From: Stutzerimonas azotifigens DSM 17556
GTDB taxonomy: Bacteria; Pseudomonadota; Gammaproteobacteria; Pseudomonadales; Pseudomonadaceae
Reading direction: 5' to 3'
NCBI RefSeq assembly: GCF_000425625.1
Contig: NZ_KE384408.1
Span: 1 to 64,000 of the forward strand
Length of the DNA stretch: 64,000 nucleotides
Shown one piece after another: positions 55,631-64,000 of this stretch; the stretch's first letter is position 1, and each line of letters opens with the position of its first letter. Below the pieces are notes generated by a model. That model did no database searches and was not told where the DNA came from. It saw only the letters and a list, made by a program, of their open reading frames with translations. A program made the translations under genes and the position numbers.

Positions 55631-58249
55631 ATGTCCGTCGGTATTCGCCTGGGCACTTTCGACGTCACCTCCATCACGCAGGTCGCCAGCAGCATCCCAC
55701 GCCTGCCGCCTTTCCATCTGCCCCGCCCGCGCCTGGCCGGCGAACTGCTGGCGGCCGAGTATCGCCTGCGCCTGCTCTGCGCCCCGGCCGGTTTCGGCAA
55801 GACCGTGCTGATGAAAGAGTGCGCCCGGCTCGCGCCGGCCGGCACGCGGGTGGTCTGGCTCGACCTGGCGGGGCGACCGTGTTCGCCGGAACAGCTGCTC
55901 GCCCGCCTGTGCCAGGCGCTCGGGCGGCCGGTCTTGCCCGGCGGGGACAGCCAGGCGGCGCTGCTGGAGGTACTCGGCGACACCGTACAGCCGTGCTGGA
56001 TCATGCTCGACGACTACCCGCGCGAATTCTGCGCCGAACTCGATGCCTGCCTCGACGGCCTGCTGGCGCAGGGACCCGACAGTGTCGGCTGGTGGGTGAG
56101 CAGCCGCCGGCAACCGGCCTGGAAGCTGCCGCGGCTGCTGCTGCAGGGCGATCTGCTGGAGGTCGAGGCCGAGGCGCTGGCGCTGACCGGGGAGGAACTG
56201 CGCGGCCTGCTGCAGGCCCACCGCCTGGCGCTGTCGGAGGACACGCTCGGCGACCTGCAGGCGAGCACCGAGGGCTGGCTGGCCGGCGTCTGCCTGCTGC
56301 TGCTCAATGCGGACGAACAGGCGCTGCGCGAGCGGCTGGTCGCCGGTACGCCGCTGCTGCGCGACTACGTGAGCCGGGAAGTCCTCGAGGGGCTCGGCGA
56401 GGAGCTGCGGCATGCGCTCTTCGTGCTGGCACGCATGCCGCGTTTCTCCGGCGAGCTGTGCGACTACGTGCTCGACGGCACTGGCAACGAGATCCTGCCG
56501 CAGCTCAAGACCCAGCAGCTGTTCATCTACCAGATCGACAGCTGCGGCGAGTGGTTTCGCCTCTGGCGCCCCTTCGCGCAACTGCTGCAGCGCCTGCCGG
56601 ATGCGGTGCTGCCGACCCAGGTCCACCTGCGCGCCTGCCAGTGGTTCGCGACCCGCGGGGAGATGCGTGAGGCCGTCGAGCACGCGCTCTGGGCCGGCCA
56701 GCCGGAAGTCGCCGCGAACTACCTGCAGCGCTTCGGCCAGGAGCAGCTGCTGATCGGCGAAAACGTTTCGCACTTCCTGCACTGGCGCAGCGAGCTGCCG
56801 CAGTCGCTGTTCGCCAGCACCACCCGTCTCATCGTGCTGCACGGCTGGGCGCTGATCATCTGCGCGCGTCTGGACGAGGTCGACGACTGCCTGGCCGACC
56901 TGGCCAAGTTCTTCCCGCGCCCCGACGCCCGCCGGCAGACCCAGCTGCTTGCCCACTGGCAGGCGTTGCGGGGCTTCCTGGCGCGCCTGCGCGGCGAGCC
57001 GGAGGCGCGCGAGCATTGCCTGCAGGCGCTCGAGGTGCTGACCGACCACGCCTGGGCGCAGCGCGTGCTCTGTCACCAGACCCTGACCCAGCAGGCCATG
57101 GCCGAAGGCGATCTCGACCTTGCGCTGCTGCATAACGGCGAGGGCATGAAGCTCGCACGCCTGAAGGGCAGCGTGCTCTACGAGACCATGCTGGCGGTGG
57201 ACCGGGTTCAGCTGCTGGAAATCACCGGCGAGTTCGAACGCGCGGTCGGCGTGCTCGACCAGGCCCTGCTGTCGCTGCGCGACAAGGTCCGCCACAGCCC
57301 GGTGCTCGGCCGCCTGCAGTTGGTACAGGGGCAGCTGCTGGCCTACCAGGGCCTGGACGAGCAGGCCCGTGCGGCCTATCAGCGCGGCCGCATCGAGACC
57401 GAGGCCTGCGGTGATTCCTACGCCTTCTACGGCTATCTCGGGCTGGCCGAACTGGCGGCACGGTCGCAGGACTACGCCACCGCCTACCACTGGCTGCGCG
57501 AAGCCGAGCGGCTGATGCAGTGGCGTCACGTCCCGGAAGCGCGCTTTCGCGGCATCCTGCAACTGGTGACCGGCGTCGCCTGGCTGCACCAGGGCGAACT
57601 GAAGAAGGCCCGCGGAGCCTTCGAGCTGGTCGCTGCCTCCTACGAGGGACAGGCGTACCTGGCGCCATCGGGCTTCTACGAACTGCTGCCACGCCTGCGC
57701 CGTTACCTGGCGGTGCTGGACATGCTCGAAGGCCGCCCGGAGCAGGCGATCGAACGCCTGCGGGCGCTCATCGAGGACAGCACGGCGGCGCAGCGGTTGT
57801 GCCTGGCCTGCGAGTGCCGCTTCACCCTGGCCGAGGCGCTGCTGCTCGGGCGTCTACCGGTGGAGGCGGAGGAGGAACTGCGCCGCGCCCTGGCCGAGGC
57901 CGCCCGGCGCAAGCTGGTGAAGCCGCTGTACGAGCTGCAGCATCGCCAGCCGCAGTGGCTTGCCCGCGTGCTGCCCGGCTCGCCCGGCAGCAGCCTGCAC
58001 GAGCGGCTGCAACAGTTCGGCCGCGAGCTGGAAGATCCCGGCCTGGCCGCCGAGGAGCTGGTGCTGAGCAACCGCGAGCTCACCGTCCTCAAGCTGATCG
58101 CCCAGGGCTGCTCGAACCAGGAGATCGCCGAGCAGCTGTTCATCTCGCTGCACACCGTCAAGACGCATGCGCGGCGGATCAACACCAAACTGGGGGTCGC
58201 CCGCCGGACGCAGGCGGTGGCGCGGGCCAAGGCCCTGGCGCTTCTCTAG
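55631..58249 (+). CDS. MalT/AlkS-type LuxR-family regulator
   Basis: Large ATP-dependent activator (872 aa) of the STAND/LAL class. Seen: Walker A APAGFGKTVLMKE near residue 50, a NACHT-like ATPase part to about residue 350, a long TPR-like helical sensor region, and a C-terminal LuxR HTH (ELTVLKLIAQGCSNQEIAEQLF, then LHTVKTHARRINTKLG). Start 55631 chosen on ribosome binding site and homology-like N-terminus. It follows the DUF1302-DUF1329 pair and is the likely regulator of it; AlkS-type relatives answer to hydrophobic inducers. Confidence 0.85.
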   Translation: MSVGIRLGTFDVTSITQVASSIPRLPPFHLPRPRLAGELLAAEYRLRLLCAPAGFGKTVLMKECARLAPAGTRVVWLDLAGRPCSPEQLLARLCQALGRPVLPGGDSQAALLEVLGDTVQPCWIMLDDYPREFCAELDACLDGLLAQGPDSVGWWVSSRRQPAWKLPRLLLQGDLLEVEAEALALTGEELRGLLQAHRLALSEDTLGDLQASTEGWLAGVCLLLLNADEQALRERLVAGTPLLRDYVSREVLEGLGEELRHALFVLARMPRFSGELCDYVLDGTGNEILPQLKTQQLFIYQIDSCGEWFRLWRPFAQLLQRLPDAVLPTQVHLRACQWFATRGEMREAVEHALWAGQPEVAANYLQRFGQEQLLIGENVSHFLHWRSELPQSLFASTTRLIVLHGWALIICARLDEVDDCLADLAKFFPRPDARRQTQLLAHWQALRGFLARLRGEPEAREHCLQALEVLTDHAWAQRVLCHQTLTQQAMAEGDLDLALLHNGEGMKLARLKGSVLYETMLAVDRVQLLEITGEFERAVGVLDQALLSLRDKVRHSPVLGRLQLVQGQLLAYQGLDEQARAAYQRGRIETEACGDSYAFYGYLGLAELAARSQDYATAYHWLREAERLMQWRHVPEARFRGILQLVTGVAWLHQGELKKARGAFELVAASYEGQAYLAPSGFYELLPRLRRYLAVLDMLEGRPEQAIERLRALIEDSTAAQRLCLACECRFTLAEALLLGRLPVEAEEELRRALAEAARRKLVKPLYELQHRQPQWLARVLPGSPGSSLHERLQQFGRELEDPGLAAEELVLSNRELTVLKLIAQGCSNQEIAEQLFISLHTVKTHARRINTKLGVARRTQAVARAKALALL

Positions 58250-58259
58250 CCCGAAGCTT

Positions 58260-59105
58260 TCAATGCAGCGCCGGTTGCGGCTTTACCTGCCGGAGCCGGC
58301 GGGTGATCAGCGCCGTCTCGATGGCGTCCTCGGCGAACAGCAGGGCGTGCTCGAGGGCATAGCGCTCCCCACCGGGGCATTCCAGCAGGCGGTAGAGGTC
58401 GGCGCGGGCCAGGTGGTCCTGCAGGGTGGCCTGCCCGAGGCTGAGCACGCGCTCGGCGTCCTTCAGCGCGGCCAGGGCGTCGCCGGCGTGCCGGTGCAGC
58501 TCGCGCAATTCCCGCGATAGACATTGCAGCAGGCGCCGTCCGTCGCACGGACGCATGTGCTCGGCCTGCATCCGGATGCCGGCGCCCAGCTGGCGTTCGA
58601 GCAGCTCCCGACAGTCCTGCGGATACAGCCGGCGGCCGCCGACCGGGTCCAGCAGATGGTCGCCAGCGGGGCTCCTGACCAGAATGCGCCCAGGGAAGTC
58701 GATCGCCACCAGCGGAATGTCCAGGCGCCGGGCGAACTCCAGGGCAAGGACGGCGAGCATCGACGGCACGCCGCGCCGACGTGCGAGCACTCGGTCGAGC
58801 AGGGCAGCCTGGGGCCGTCGCGGCGTTTCGTCGTCCTCGGCGAACCCCATCGCCGCCATCTGGCGCAGCAGCGGCTGGGCGAGTTCGCGCGCCGGCAACG
58901 CGGGCAGGGCGGCGCGGGTGGTGGCCAGCATGGATTCGAACGCCTGGCGCGCGGCGGCAAGGTCGGCCTCGGGGGCATGCTCGGCGCTGATGGTCAGCGC
59001 GCAGGCCAGCAGGTCCGGCAACTGATCGGCGCAGGAGAGGCGTTGTGGTGTCACGGCGCATGCTCGGCAGGGCGTTGCCATCTGAAATAGCCCGTCGACG
59101 TGCAT
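58260..59105 (-). CDS. SirB1/transglutaminase-like protein with TPR tail
   Basis: A 281-aa protein (or 273 aa from ATG 59081) of the Transglut_core2/SirB1 family: LARRRGVPSMLAVLALEFARRLDIPLVAIDFPGRILVR and LLDPVGGRRLYPQDCRELLERQLG, followed by a TPR-like C-terminal part. The classical transglutaminase Cys is not evident in this family member, so catalysis is doubtful. Two starts are possible; neither has a strong ribosome binding site. Confidence 0.75.
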   Translation of the reverse strand: MHVDGLFQMATPCRACAVTPQRLSCADQLPDLLACALTISAEHAPEADLAAARQAFESMLATTRAALPALPARELAQPLLRQMAAMGFAEDDETPRRPQAALLDRVLARRRGVPSMLAVLALEFARRLDIPLVAIDFPGRILVRSPAGDHLLDPVGGRRLYPQDCRELLERQLGAGIRMQAEHMRPCDGRRLLQCLSRELRELHRHAGDALAALKDAERVLSLGQATLQDHLARADLYRLLECPGGERYALEHALLFAEDAIETALITRRLRQVKPQPALH

Positions 59106-59239
59106 TCGTCCAGTTTTGCCCGGCCAGCCGTGTGCGGCGCGAACCGCCGGAGGTGGGCACGCAAGGCAAGGGGAGGGGTTGTCTTGTTTTTGTTGTGCGG
59201 GAAGGGGGCCTGCAGGCAGTCAGGCGTCAGGTGGGCGTG

Positions 59240-59521
59240 TCAGACCAGAACCGATTCCGGGCGTTGCGCCCGGCGCAGTACATTGGCAACGGCACGGTCG
59301 TCCTCGCCGCGTTCGATGGCCAGCGTCAGGCTCAGGCTGGCGATGAGCCGCTCGAGCTTCTGGCTGTCGCGCCACTGGTCGGTGCCGATATAGCGCTTGA
59401 CCGCCACGCCATCCTCGTCGGAAAGGGTCAGGAGAATGCTGCCGTCCGGCTTCTCGATACTGAAATTCACTCGGTATCGGGGCTGGAACACGTCGCTGAT
59501 CATCTGGAACGGGCTATTCAT
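59240..59521 (-). CDS. DUF3509 protein
   Basis: A 93-aa soluble protein of a family found almost only in pseudomonads: MNSPFQMISDVFQPRYRVNF, DGSILLTLSDEDG and LTLAIERGE. Start 59521 is backed by AGGATCG upstream. Function unknown; such genes are often seen as stress- or stationary-phase-controlled. Confidence 0.75.
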   Translation of the reverse strand: MNSPFQMISDVFQPRYRVNFSIEKPDGSILLTLSDEDGVAVKRYIGTDQWRDSQKLERLIASLSLTLAIERGEDDRAVANVLRRAQRPESVLV

Positions 59522-60040
59522 GTTCACGATCCTGTGGCAATGGCTGCCAGCAGTGGACCGAAGAAAGAAAGGCAAGTTCGCCGGCGGCGCTCCGCTGGTC
59601 AGCGAGCCGACCGACAGCATGGCGAGGGTGGGAGCGGCGCGTGCGCCAGGTCGTTTCCGAGGCGAAACGGGGGCGCTGCGTCGGGCGCCTTTCGCGGTCG
59701 AGCCCCCAAGAGCATCGCCCCGAGGGCGGGCCTCCCACGAAAGCCGGGGAGCCCTGCAGGCGTTGCCTGGACGCGGTCCGTAGGGTGGGCTTCAGCCCAC
59801 CAGGTCGCGGTCAAGGCCGCTCCCCCCAAGAGCCTCGCCCCCAGGGCGGCCTCCCACGAAAGCACAGGGTGCCTACCGAATCCTGTGGGAGGCCGCGCCC
59901 GTTCCCGACGGGCTTGCGGCATTCACCACCTGTGGATTGCGCGCCCTCGCGGCGACGGCGGGGCGGATGCGCGGGAGGCCGGCCTCGGGACAAGCTTTCC
60001 GGCCGGGCAGGCTTGCTCCGGCCGGGGGCCGGGCGGGGGC
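59522..60040. repeat. Repeat-rich intergenic region
   Basis: 520 bp without a gene. It holds two related blocks of about 55 bp (59692-59744 and 59806-59862), each TCGCGGTC...CCCCAAGAGC...CTCGCC...GGGC...CCTCCCACGAAAGC, a GTAGGGTGGGCTTCAGCCCACC hairpin (about 59780-59802), and an inverted GTGGGAGGCCGCGCCC unit near 59884-59900. All are REP-like palindromic repeats. Confidence 0.7.
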
Positions 60041-60301
60041 TCAGTCGCCCTCGCCAGCCGGCAATTCGGCGAGGGCTTCGAGGTTCTGCTTGAAGGCCTT
60101 GGCGAACTGATCGCGGTGCCGGGCCATGAAGATGCCGACGTCCTCGGCCTGCTGCTCGCTCAGCGAGGGGACCGCCCGCTGCAGGGTCGAGGCCAGTACC
60201 TCGGCCAGTTCGAGCATCTTGTCATGACGATCGGCTTCGGCTTTATCCATGAACAAACGCTCCGGGTCCCGGCTGCTGCGATAAACCACTTCGACGGCCA
60301 T
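60041..60301 (-). CDS. yebG: YebG family SOS-induced protein
   Basis: Small (86 aa) DNA-damage-inducible protein: MAVEVVYRSSRDPERLFMDK, ADRHDKMLELAEVLA and IFMARHRDQFAKAFK match YebG. A LexA box stands 31 bp upstream (60332-60347). Its frame is also continuous with the upstream SDR gene (see finding), so besides its own SOS promoter it could be made as part of a fusion. Confidence 0.88.
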   Translation of the reverse strand: MAVEVVYRSSRDPERLFMDKAEADRHDKMLELAEVLASTLQRAVPSLSEQQAEDVGIFMARHRDQFAKAFKQNLEALAELPAGEGD

Positions 60302-60331
60302 CTGCCACCTCGGCTCCTGTGTGTTGATTGG

Positions 60332-60347
60332 CTGTATATCCATACAG
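60332..60347. promoter_or_regulatory. LexA (SOS) box of yebG
   Basis: CTGTATATCCATACAG, an excellent match to CTG-N10-CAG with the alternating AT core of the E. coli-type LexA operator (CTGTATATATATACAG). Placed just before the yebG start. Confidence 0.88.
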
Positions 60348-60389
60348 CTTATGGGCTGCGGCGCGGTTTGCCAAGCGCCGGCTCGCCGG

Positions 60390-61210
60390 TCAGGCCACCG
60401 GGCGGTCCAGCCCGAAGCGGCGCGCCAGCAGGCGGTCGGAATCCAGCGGCCGAGCAGCGGCAGGGCGCGACTTCCGCGCCCGACCCTCAGCAGCCGCGGC
60501 GGTCGCGGCTGGCGTACCGCTCGGACGACCGCGGCCGCCAGAGTCTCGGCGGACGTCGGGTGGTCCTGCGAGGCCCGTGCCCGGGCCTCGATGCCGGCCC
60601 GCAACGGCCACCAGGGCGAGCGCTCGTCGACGATGCGCCGGGCCTCGCGCCCGGCGCTTTCCCCGAACCGCGAGGCGATCGCCCCCGGCTGCACTTCCAT
60701 CACGCGGATGCCGAAGGGGGCGAGTTCCAGCCTGAGGGCGTCGCTGAGCGCGTGCAGGGCCGCCTTCGAGGCGCAGTAGGCGCCGGCGTAAGGGGTGACC
60801 AGCACACCGGACACGCTGCCGATGTTGACGATCAGTCCGCGGCTGGCGCGCAGCAGAGGAAAGCAGGCCCGCGCCAGTTCTACCGGCGCGTTCACGTTCG
60901 TGGCGAACTGCCGTTCCAGCGCCGCTGCACCTCCGTCGAGCAGCGGGCCCATGGCGCCGAAGCCGGCGTTGTTGATCAACAGATCCAGCCGGCCTTCGCG
61001 CCGCTGCAGTTCATCCGCCAGGCGCTGAACGGCCGCATGGTCGGTGACGTCCAGGCGGCAGGCCTCGAACCCGGCGTTCGCCAGCCGCTCGAGGTCCTGC
61101 GTCTGGCGGGCGCTCGCCCAGACGCGATGGCCGCTGGCGAGCAGTGCCTCGGCCAGGGCGCGGCCGATGCCGCTGGAGCAGCCGGTGATCAGGGCGACGG
61201 GTTTCGTCAT
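60390..61210 (-). pseudogene. SDR-family oxidoreductase with apparent C-terminal frameshift
   Basis: Short-chain dehydrogenase (about 273 aa if repaired). Seen: TGCSSGIGRALAEAL (NAD(P) motif), LLINNAGFGAMG, the catalytic Ser region IVNIGSVSGV and YCASK. Near 60436-60440 the frame changes: the reading frame goes on as PTACWRAASG with no stop until the end of yebG (60041), while the -1/+2 frame gives a natural SDR end, DRLLARRFGLDRPVA, stopping at 60390. One lost base explains this. The catalytic core is intact, so the protein may still work with an altered tail. Confidence 0.7.
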
Positions 61211-61258
61211 GCGGGCTTCCTTTTATTTGTTCTTGTCGGGTGGCGGCCTCGCCGCGGC

Positions 61259-61723
61259 TCAATCGTCGAAGCGGCCTTCCAGGCGGTCGGCGCGAAAGGC
61301 GAGGGTGTTCGGCCGATAGCCCGGGCGCAAGGGAGGGAGGGCAATGCAGGCCTGCCAGGTCTCGCCCGAGGCCAGCGGTCCCTCGTCGTGGTAGCGCGGT
61401 CGATCATAGCCCGGCTGCACCAGGTTGGTGTCGCCGCCCTCGGCATAGGCGGCGATCTGCCAGTGCAGCTCGCTCAGGGGGCGTCCCGCGTCGTTGCGCA
61501 GCTGGACGAGCAGCGGCTGTCCGGCCGGGCAGCGCTCGGGTCGGTAGTTCATGTCCAGGTTCAGCCGTCCCAGCGATTGCCGCAGACGGTGCTCGTCCCA
61601 GGCCGTCCAGGCGGCCACCAGGCCGAGTCCCAGCAGGGCCAGCAGCGATACCGGCACAGCACGCTGCGGATAGCGCACCAGCAGCATGACCCAGACCAGC
61701 ACCAGCAGCGCCCCGATCAGCAT
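61259..61723 (-). CDS. Small membrane-anchored protein
   Basis: A 154-aa protein with two N-terminal membrane helices (MLIGALLVLVWVMLLVRYPQ and a second around VSLLALLGLGLVAAW) and a ~100-residue domain outside, containing LNLDMNYRPERCPAGQPLLVQ, resembling short beta-sandwich domains. GGAAGGA sits 9 nt before ATG 61723, which decides the start. Conserved neighbours are dciA and the SDR; role unknown (some databases call it a multidrug transporter without support). Confidence 0.65.
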   Translation of the reverse strand: MLIGALLVLVWVMLLVRYPQRAVPVSLLALLGLGLVAAWTAWDEHRLRQSLGRLNLDMNYRPERCPAGQPLLVQLRNDAGRPLSELHWQIAAYAEGGDTNLVQPGYDRPRYHDEGPLASGETWQACIALPPLRPGYRPNTLAFRADRLEGRFDD

Positions 61724-61784
61724 GGCGGGCATCCTTCCAATGCAGGCTGTGTGGCGGTCGATCGCATGTGCGTGGGCGGCCCTG

Positions 61785-62240
61785 CTACTCGGTGGGGCGG
61801 ACGTGCCGTGCCAGGCGCTCGAGAGCGGCGCGCAGGCGTGGATCCTGGATCCCGGCGGCGGTCTGTTCGAGACTTTCCGCCGCTCGCTCGGAATGGGTAG
61901 GAATGCGACCGGCTGCACGTGCGGGCGACATTGGCGGTTGCACGCGGAAAACGATTTTCGTTAAGTTCCCGAATTCTTCGTGGCTTTGCAATTGCCGCAA
62001 CAACCGTCTTTGCTGATAGCGCAGGCGCGTAGCCCAGTGGCCGTCGGTGACGATCAGCAGCAGGCTGCCATCGCGCCAGGAGGCGACCCGGCAGTGTTCG
62101 CGCGCGGCAGGCTGCAACTGGGCTTCGAGCAATCGCTGGAGCCTGTCCAGGCGTTGGGCTTCACCGAACAGGGCCTTCAGGAGAGGCGCCTCGCGCAGGA
62201 GCGTGGCAGGCGCACGGGCCGGCAAGGGACGACGGGTCAT
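61785..62240 (-). CDS. dciA: DciA (DUF721), replicative helicase loader
   Basis: A 151-aa DUF721 protein. In bacteria lacking DnaC/DnaI-type loaders, DciA loads DnaB at the origin. Seen: TLLREAPLLKALFGEAQRLDRLQRLLEAQL then the KH-like core REHCRVASWRDGSLLLIVTDGHWATRLRYQ, and a variable C-terminal tail. Position next to the M23 peptidase and secA is the standard Pseudomonas one. Confidence 0.88.
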   Translation of the reverse strand: MTRRPLPARAPATLLREAPLLKALFGEAQRLDRLQRLLEAQLQPAAREHCRVASWRDGSLLLIVTDGHWATRLRYQQRRLLRQLQSHEEFGNLTKIVFRVQPPMSPARAAGRIPTHSERAAESLEQTAAGIQDPRLRAALERLARHVRPTE

Positions 62241-62320
62241 GACAGCAAGCCTGAAATGCGATGCCGGGATGGTAGCAGATCGGCAGGGGCGAACCCTGTC
62301 GCCGGCGAGGGACCACCACC

Positions 62321-63244
62321 ATGCACATCATTTTGCTTAGCCGCGGCCACGGTGCCGCGCGTTCGTTGAATCTGGATCTGCGCCTGATCGTCGCGGTCGC
62401 CGTCCTGCTGCTGGTCGGCACGCTGGTCGGCGGCGTGGCGCTGGGCTCCTGGCTGACGCCGACCGTTCGCTCGCCGGAGCCGGACGGTGCCGCGCGCGTA
62501 CTCAGCGAAAAGCTGGCGCAACTGACCGCCAGCCGCCAGGATGCCCAGCGGCAGCTCGACGCCTTCAGCGCGCACGTCGCCGACCTGCAGGTCCGCCTGA
62601 CCCGCCTCGACGTGCTCGGCGCACGCCTGACCGAACTGGCCGACGTCGACGCCAGCGAATTCGACTTCTCGCTGGCCGCCGGACGCGGCGGGCCGGAGGA
62701 GCCGCTCGAGGGTGACGAATACCGCGTGCCCTCCTTCGCGGAAACCCTGGACGAACTCACCCTGCAGCTCGACAGCCGCGAACAGCAGCTCGCCGTGCTC
62801 GAACAGGTGCTGGCGCACCGCCGCGTGCTGGAAGCGGAAAGCCTGTCGCGCAGCCCGGTGCAGAATGGCTTCATTTCCTCCCCCTTCGGTCCGCGCACCG
62901 ACCCCATCAGCGGGCGCGTGAGCATGCACAAGGGGATGGATTTCGCCGGCGAGCCGGGCAGCGACGTGCTCGCGGTCGCGGCCGGGGTGGTCAGCCGCTC
63001 CGAGCGGGCGCCGGGCTATGGCAACGTGGTCGAGATCCGTCATGCCGAGGGTTACGCCACCGTCTACGGGCACAACCAGAGCAACCTGGTGCAGGTGGGC
63101 GACCTCGTGCAGCCCGGCCAGGTGATCGCCAAGCTCGGCAGCACCGGCCGATCGACGGGGCCGCACCTGCACTTCGAGGTGCGCAAGGATGGCCGTCCTG
63201 TCAACCCTGCGGCCTTCCTGGCGCGTGCCGAGAGCGAGAAATAA
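62321..63244 (+). CDS. M23-family peptidase (LytM type)
   Basis: Envelope endopeptidase (307 aa): N-terminal membrane anchor (LIVAVAVLLLVGTLVGGVAL), a coiled-coil region (residues ~60-190), and a C-terminal LytM domain with zinc ligands in MHKGMDFAG (HxxxD) and HLHFEVRKDG (HxH). All four ligands are present, so it is probably an active peptidoglycan hydrolase rather than an EnvC-like activator. Divergent from dciA, upstream of secA. Confidence 0.9.
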   Translation: MHIILLSRGHGAARSLNLDLRLIVAVAVLLLVGTLVGGVALGSWLTPTVRSPEPDGAARVLSEKLAQLTASRQDAQRQLDAFSAHVADLQVRLTRLDVLGARLTELADVDASEFDFSLAAGRGGPEEPLEGDEYRVPSFAETLDELTLQLDSREQQLAVLEQVLAHRRVLEAESLSRSPVQNGFISSPFGPRTDPISGRVSMHKGMDFAGEPGSDVLAVAAGVVSRSERAPGYGNVVEIRHAEGYATVYGHNQSNLVQVGDLVQPGQVIAKLGSTGRSTGPHLHFEVRKDGRPVNPAAFLARAESEK

Positions 63245-63348
63245 CGCTGACTTTCCTCCCCCTCGTTTCCGAGTAGAATGCCCCCTTTGCACGATCCGTG
63301 CGGCTCACGGTCGTGCTCTCCATCCGCAGAATGGAAGTTTTCGCACCC

Positions 63349-64000
63349 ATGTTCTCCCCCTTGTTGAAGAAACTCTTTGGAAGCAAGAACGAGCGCGAAG
63401 TCAAGCGCATGCTCAAGGCGGTCCAGGCCGTCAATGCGCTCGAAGAGCAGATGCTCGCGCTTTCCGACGACGAGCTGCGTGCTCGGACCGCCGCCTTCAA
63501 GGAGCGCTACAGCAAGGGCGAGAGTCTCGATCAGCTGCTGCCCGAGGCGTTCGCCGTCTGCCGCGAGGCCGGCAAGCGGGTGATGGGCATGCGCCACTTC
63601 GACGTCCAGCTGATCGGCGGCATGACCCTGCACGAAGGCCGGATCGCCGAAATGCGTACCGGTGAGGGCAAGACCCTGGTCGCGACCCTCGCGGTCTACC
63701 TCAACGCGCTGGCCGGCAAGGGCGTGCACGTGGTGACGGTCAACGACTACCTGGCCCGCCGCGACGCCAACTGGATGCGCCCGCTGTACGAATTTCTCGG
63801 CCTCTCGGTCGGCATCGTCACGCCCTTCCAGCCGCCGGAAGAGAAGCGCGCCGCCTACGCCGCCGACATCACCTACGGCACCAACAACGAATTCGGCTTC
63901 GATTACCTGCGCGACAACATGGCCTTCAGCCTGGAGGACAAGTTCCAGCGCGAACTCAACTTCGCGGTGATCGACGAGGTCGACTCCATCCTCATCGACG
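63349..64000 (+). CDS. secA: SecA preprotein translocase ATPase (5' part)
   Basis: The first 217 residues of the SecYEG motor ATPase; the gene runs off the window. Seen: [21 protein letters not shown] at the N-terminus, [23 protein letters not shown] with Walker [30 protein letters not shown] and Walker [12 protein letters not shown] at the very end. The short preceding gap (63245-63348) has no obvious secM-like leader. Confidence 0.95.
   Translation, partial: MFSPLLKKLFGSKNEREVKRMLKAVQAVNALEEQMLALSDDELRARTAAFKERYSKGESLDQLLPEAFAVCREAGKRVMGMRHFDVQLIGGMTLHEGRIAEMRTGEGKTLVATLAVYLNALAGKGVHVVTVNDYLARRDANWMRPLYEFLGLSVGIVTPFQPPEEKRAAYAADITYGTNNEFGFDYLRDNMAFSLEDKFQRELNFAVIDEVDSILID

Noticed and set aside
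55382..57589. 735-codon minus-strand frame opposite the LuxR-type regulator
   Set aside because: The plus strand has Walker A and LuxR HTH motifs; the minus frame has none.
55631..58249. Quorum-sensing LuxR receptor
   Set aside because: No acyl-homoserine-lactone domain; the 872-aa length, Walker A and TPR-like region mark a MalT/AlkS-type regulator.
59045..61900. 951-codon plus-strand open frame
   Set aside because: It crosses DUF3509, REP repeats, yebG, a LexA box and the SDR in antisense; not a gene.

Overview
The window is about 64 kb of high-GC gammaproteobacterial chromosome of the Pseudomonas/Stutzerimonas type. Gene order supports this. From 361 to about 51.6 kb it follows, with rearrangements and insertions, a conserved Pseudomonas block as I remember it: mksFEB, holD-rimI, carbonic anhydrase, ychF-pth-rplY-prs-tRNA-Gln-ispE-lolB-TPR-hemA-prfA-prmC-moeB-murI-pagL, hemH, uraA-upp-hpt. 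The last part (dciA, M23 peptidase, secA) matches the conserved stretch just before secA. DUF3509, Pseudomonas-type REP repeats and a PagL lipid A deacylase fit the same group. The genus is an inference; no 16S gene is present.

Layout. 1-300: tail of an IS110-type transposase. 361-5219 (minus): the MksBEF condensin operon with a REPIN repeat inside it. 5489-6771: a short, easily missed holD (DNA polymerase III psi) with a TTG start, then rimI. 7491-9706: otsB-otsA trehalose synthesis. 9776-11327: beta-carbonic anhydrase and an EamA permease. 11324-13121: a run of small acidic or lipoprotein genes and a retropepsin-like protein. 13194-17198: an AT-rich 4-kb island bounded by 46-bp direct repeats and inserted in the 3' end of a tRNA-Met gene. 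It carries a retron of the Eco1/Sen2 kind (structured ncRNA, N-glycosidase-like effector, reverse transcriptase), a fragment of a Pf-phage-like integrase, a regulator remnant and a higBA toxin-antitoxin pair. The retron effector reading frame is interrupted by a single in-frame TGA. 17451-18485: UV damage endonuclease.

18728-31736 is a nitrogen-scavenging region: rutABCDEF (minus) for uracil breakdown, rutR, a second isochorismatase-type hydrolase, and a second operon (2-oxoglutarate/Fe(II) oxygenase, VOC protein, complete BMP-type nucleoside/nucleobase ABC transporter). The two operons share one control layout: a GCAC-N7-GTGC NtrC-type site, a RutR-type operator and a sigma-54 -24/-12 promoter, at nearly the same spacing. 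They therefore probably act together, the second importing and oxidising a pyrimidine-related compound. This is the best candidate here for an undescribed pathway.

32041-51619 is housekeeping: translation factors, PRPP and isoprenoid synthesis, outer-membrane lipoprotein insertion, haem synthesis, peptidoglycan precursor, lipid A deacylation, a bacterial renalase, and uracil and purine salvage. 52102-58249 is a DUF1302-DUF1329 outer-membrane pair followed by a large MalT/AlkS-type LuxR regulator; the DUF1302 gene has a low-GC core. 58260-64000 ends with a transglutaminase-like protein, DUF3509, yebG under a LexA box, an SDR dehydrogenase whose frame appears shifted so that it runs in frame into yebG, a small membrane protein, dciA, an M23 endopeptidase and the start of secA.
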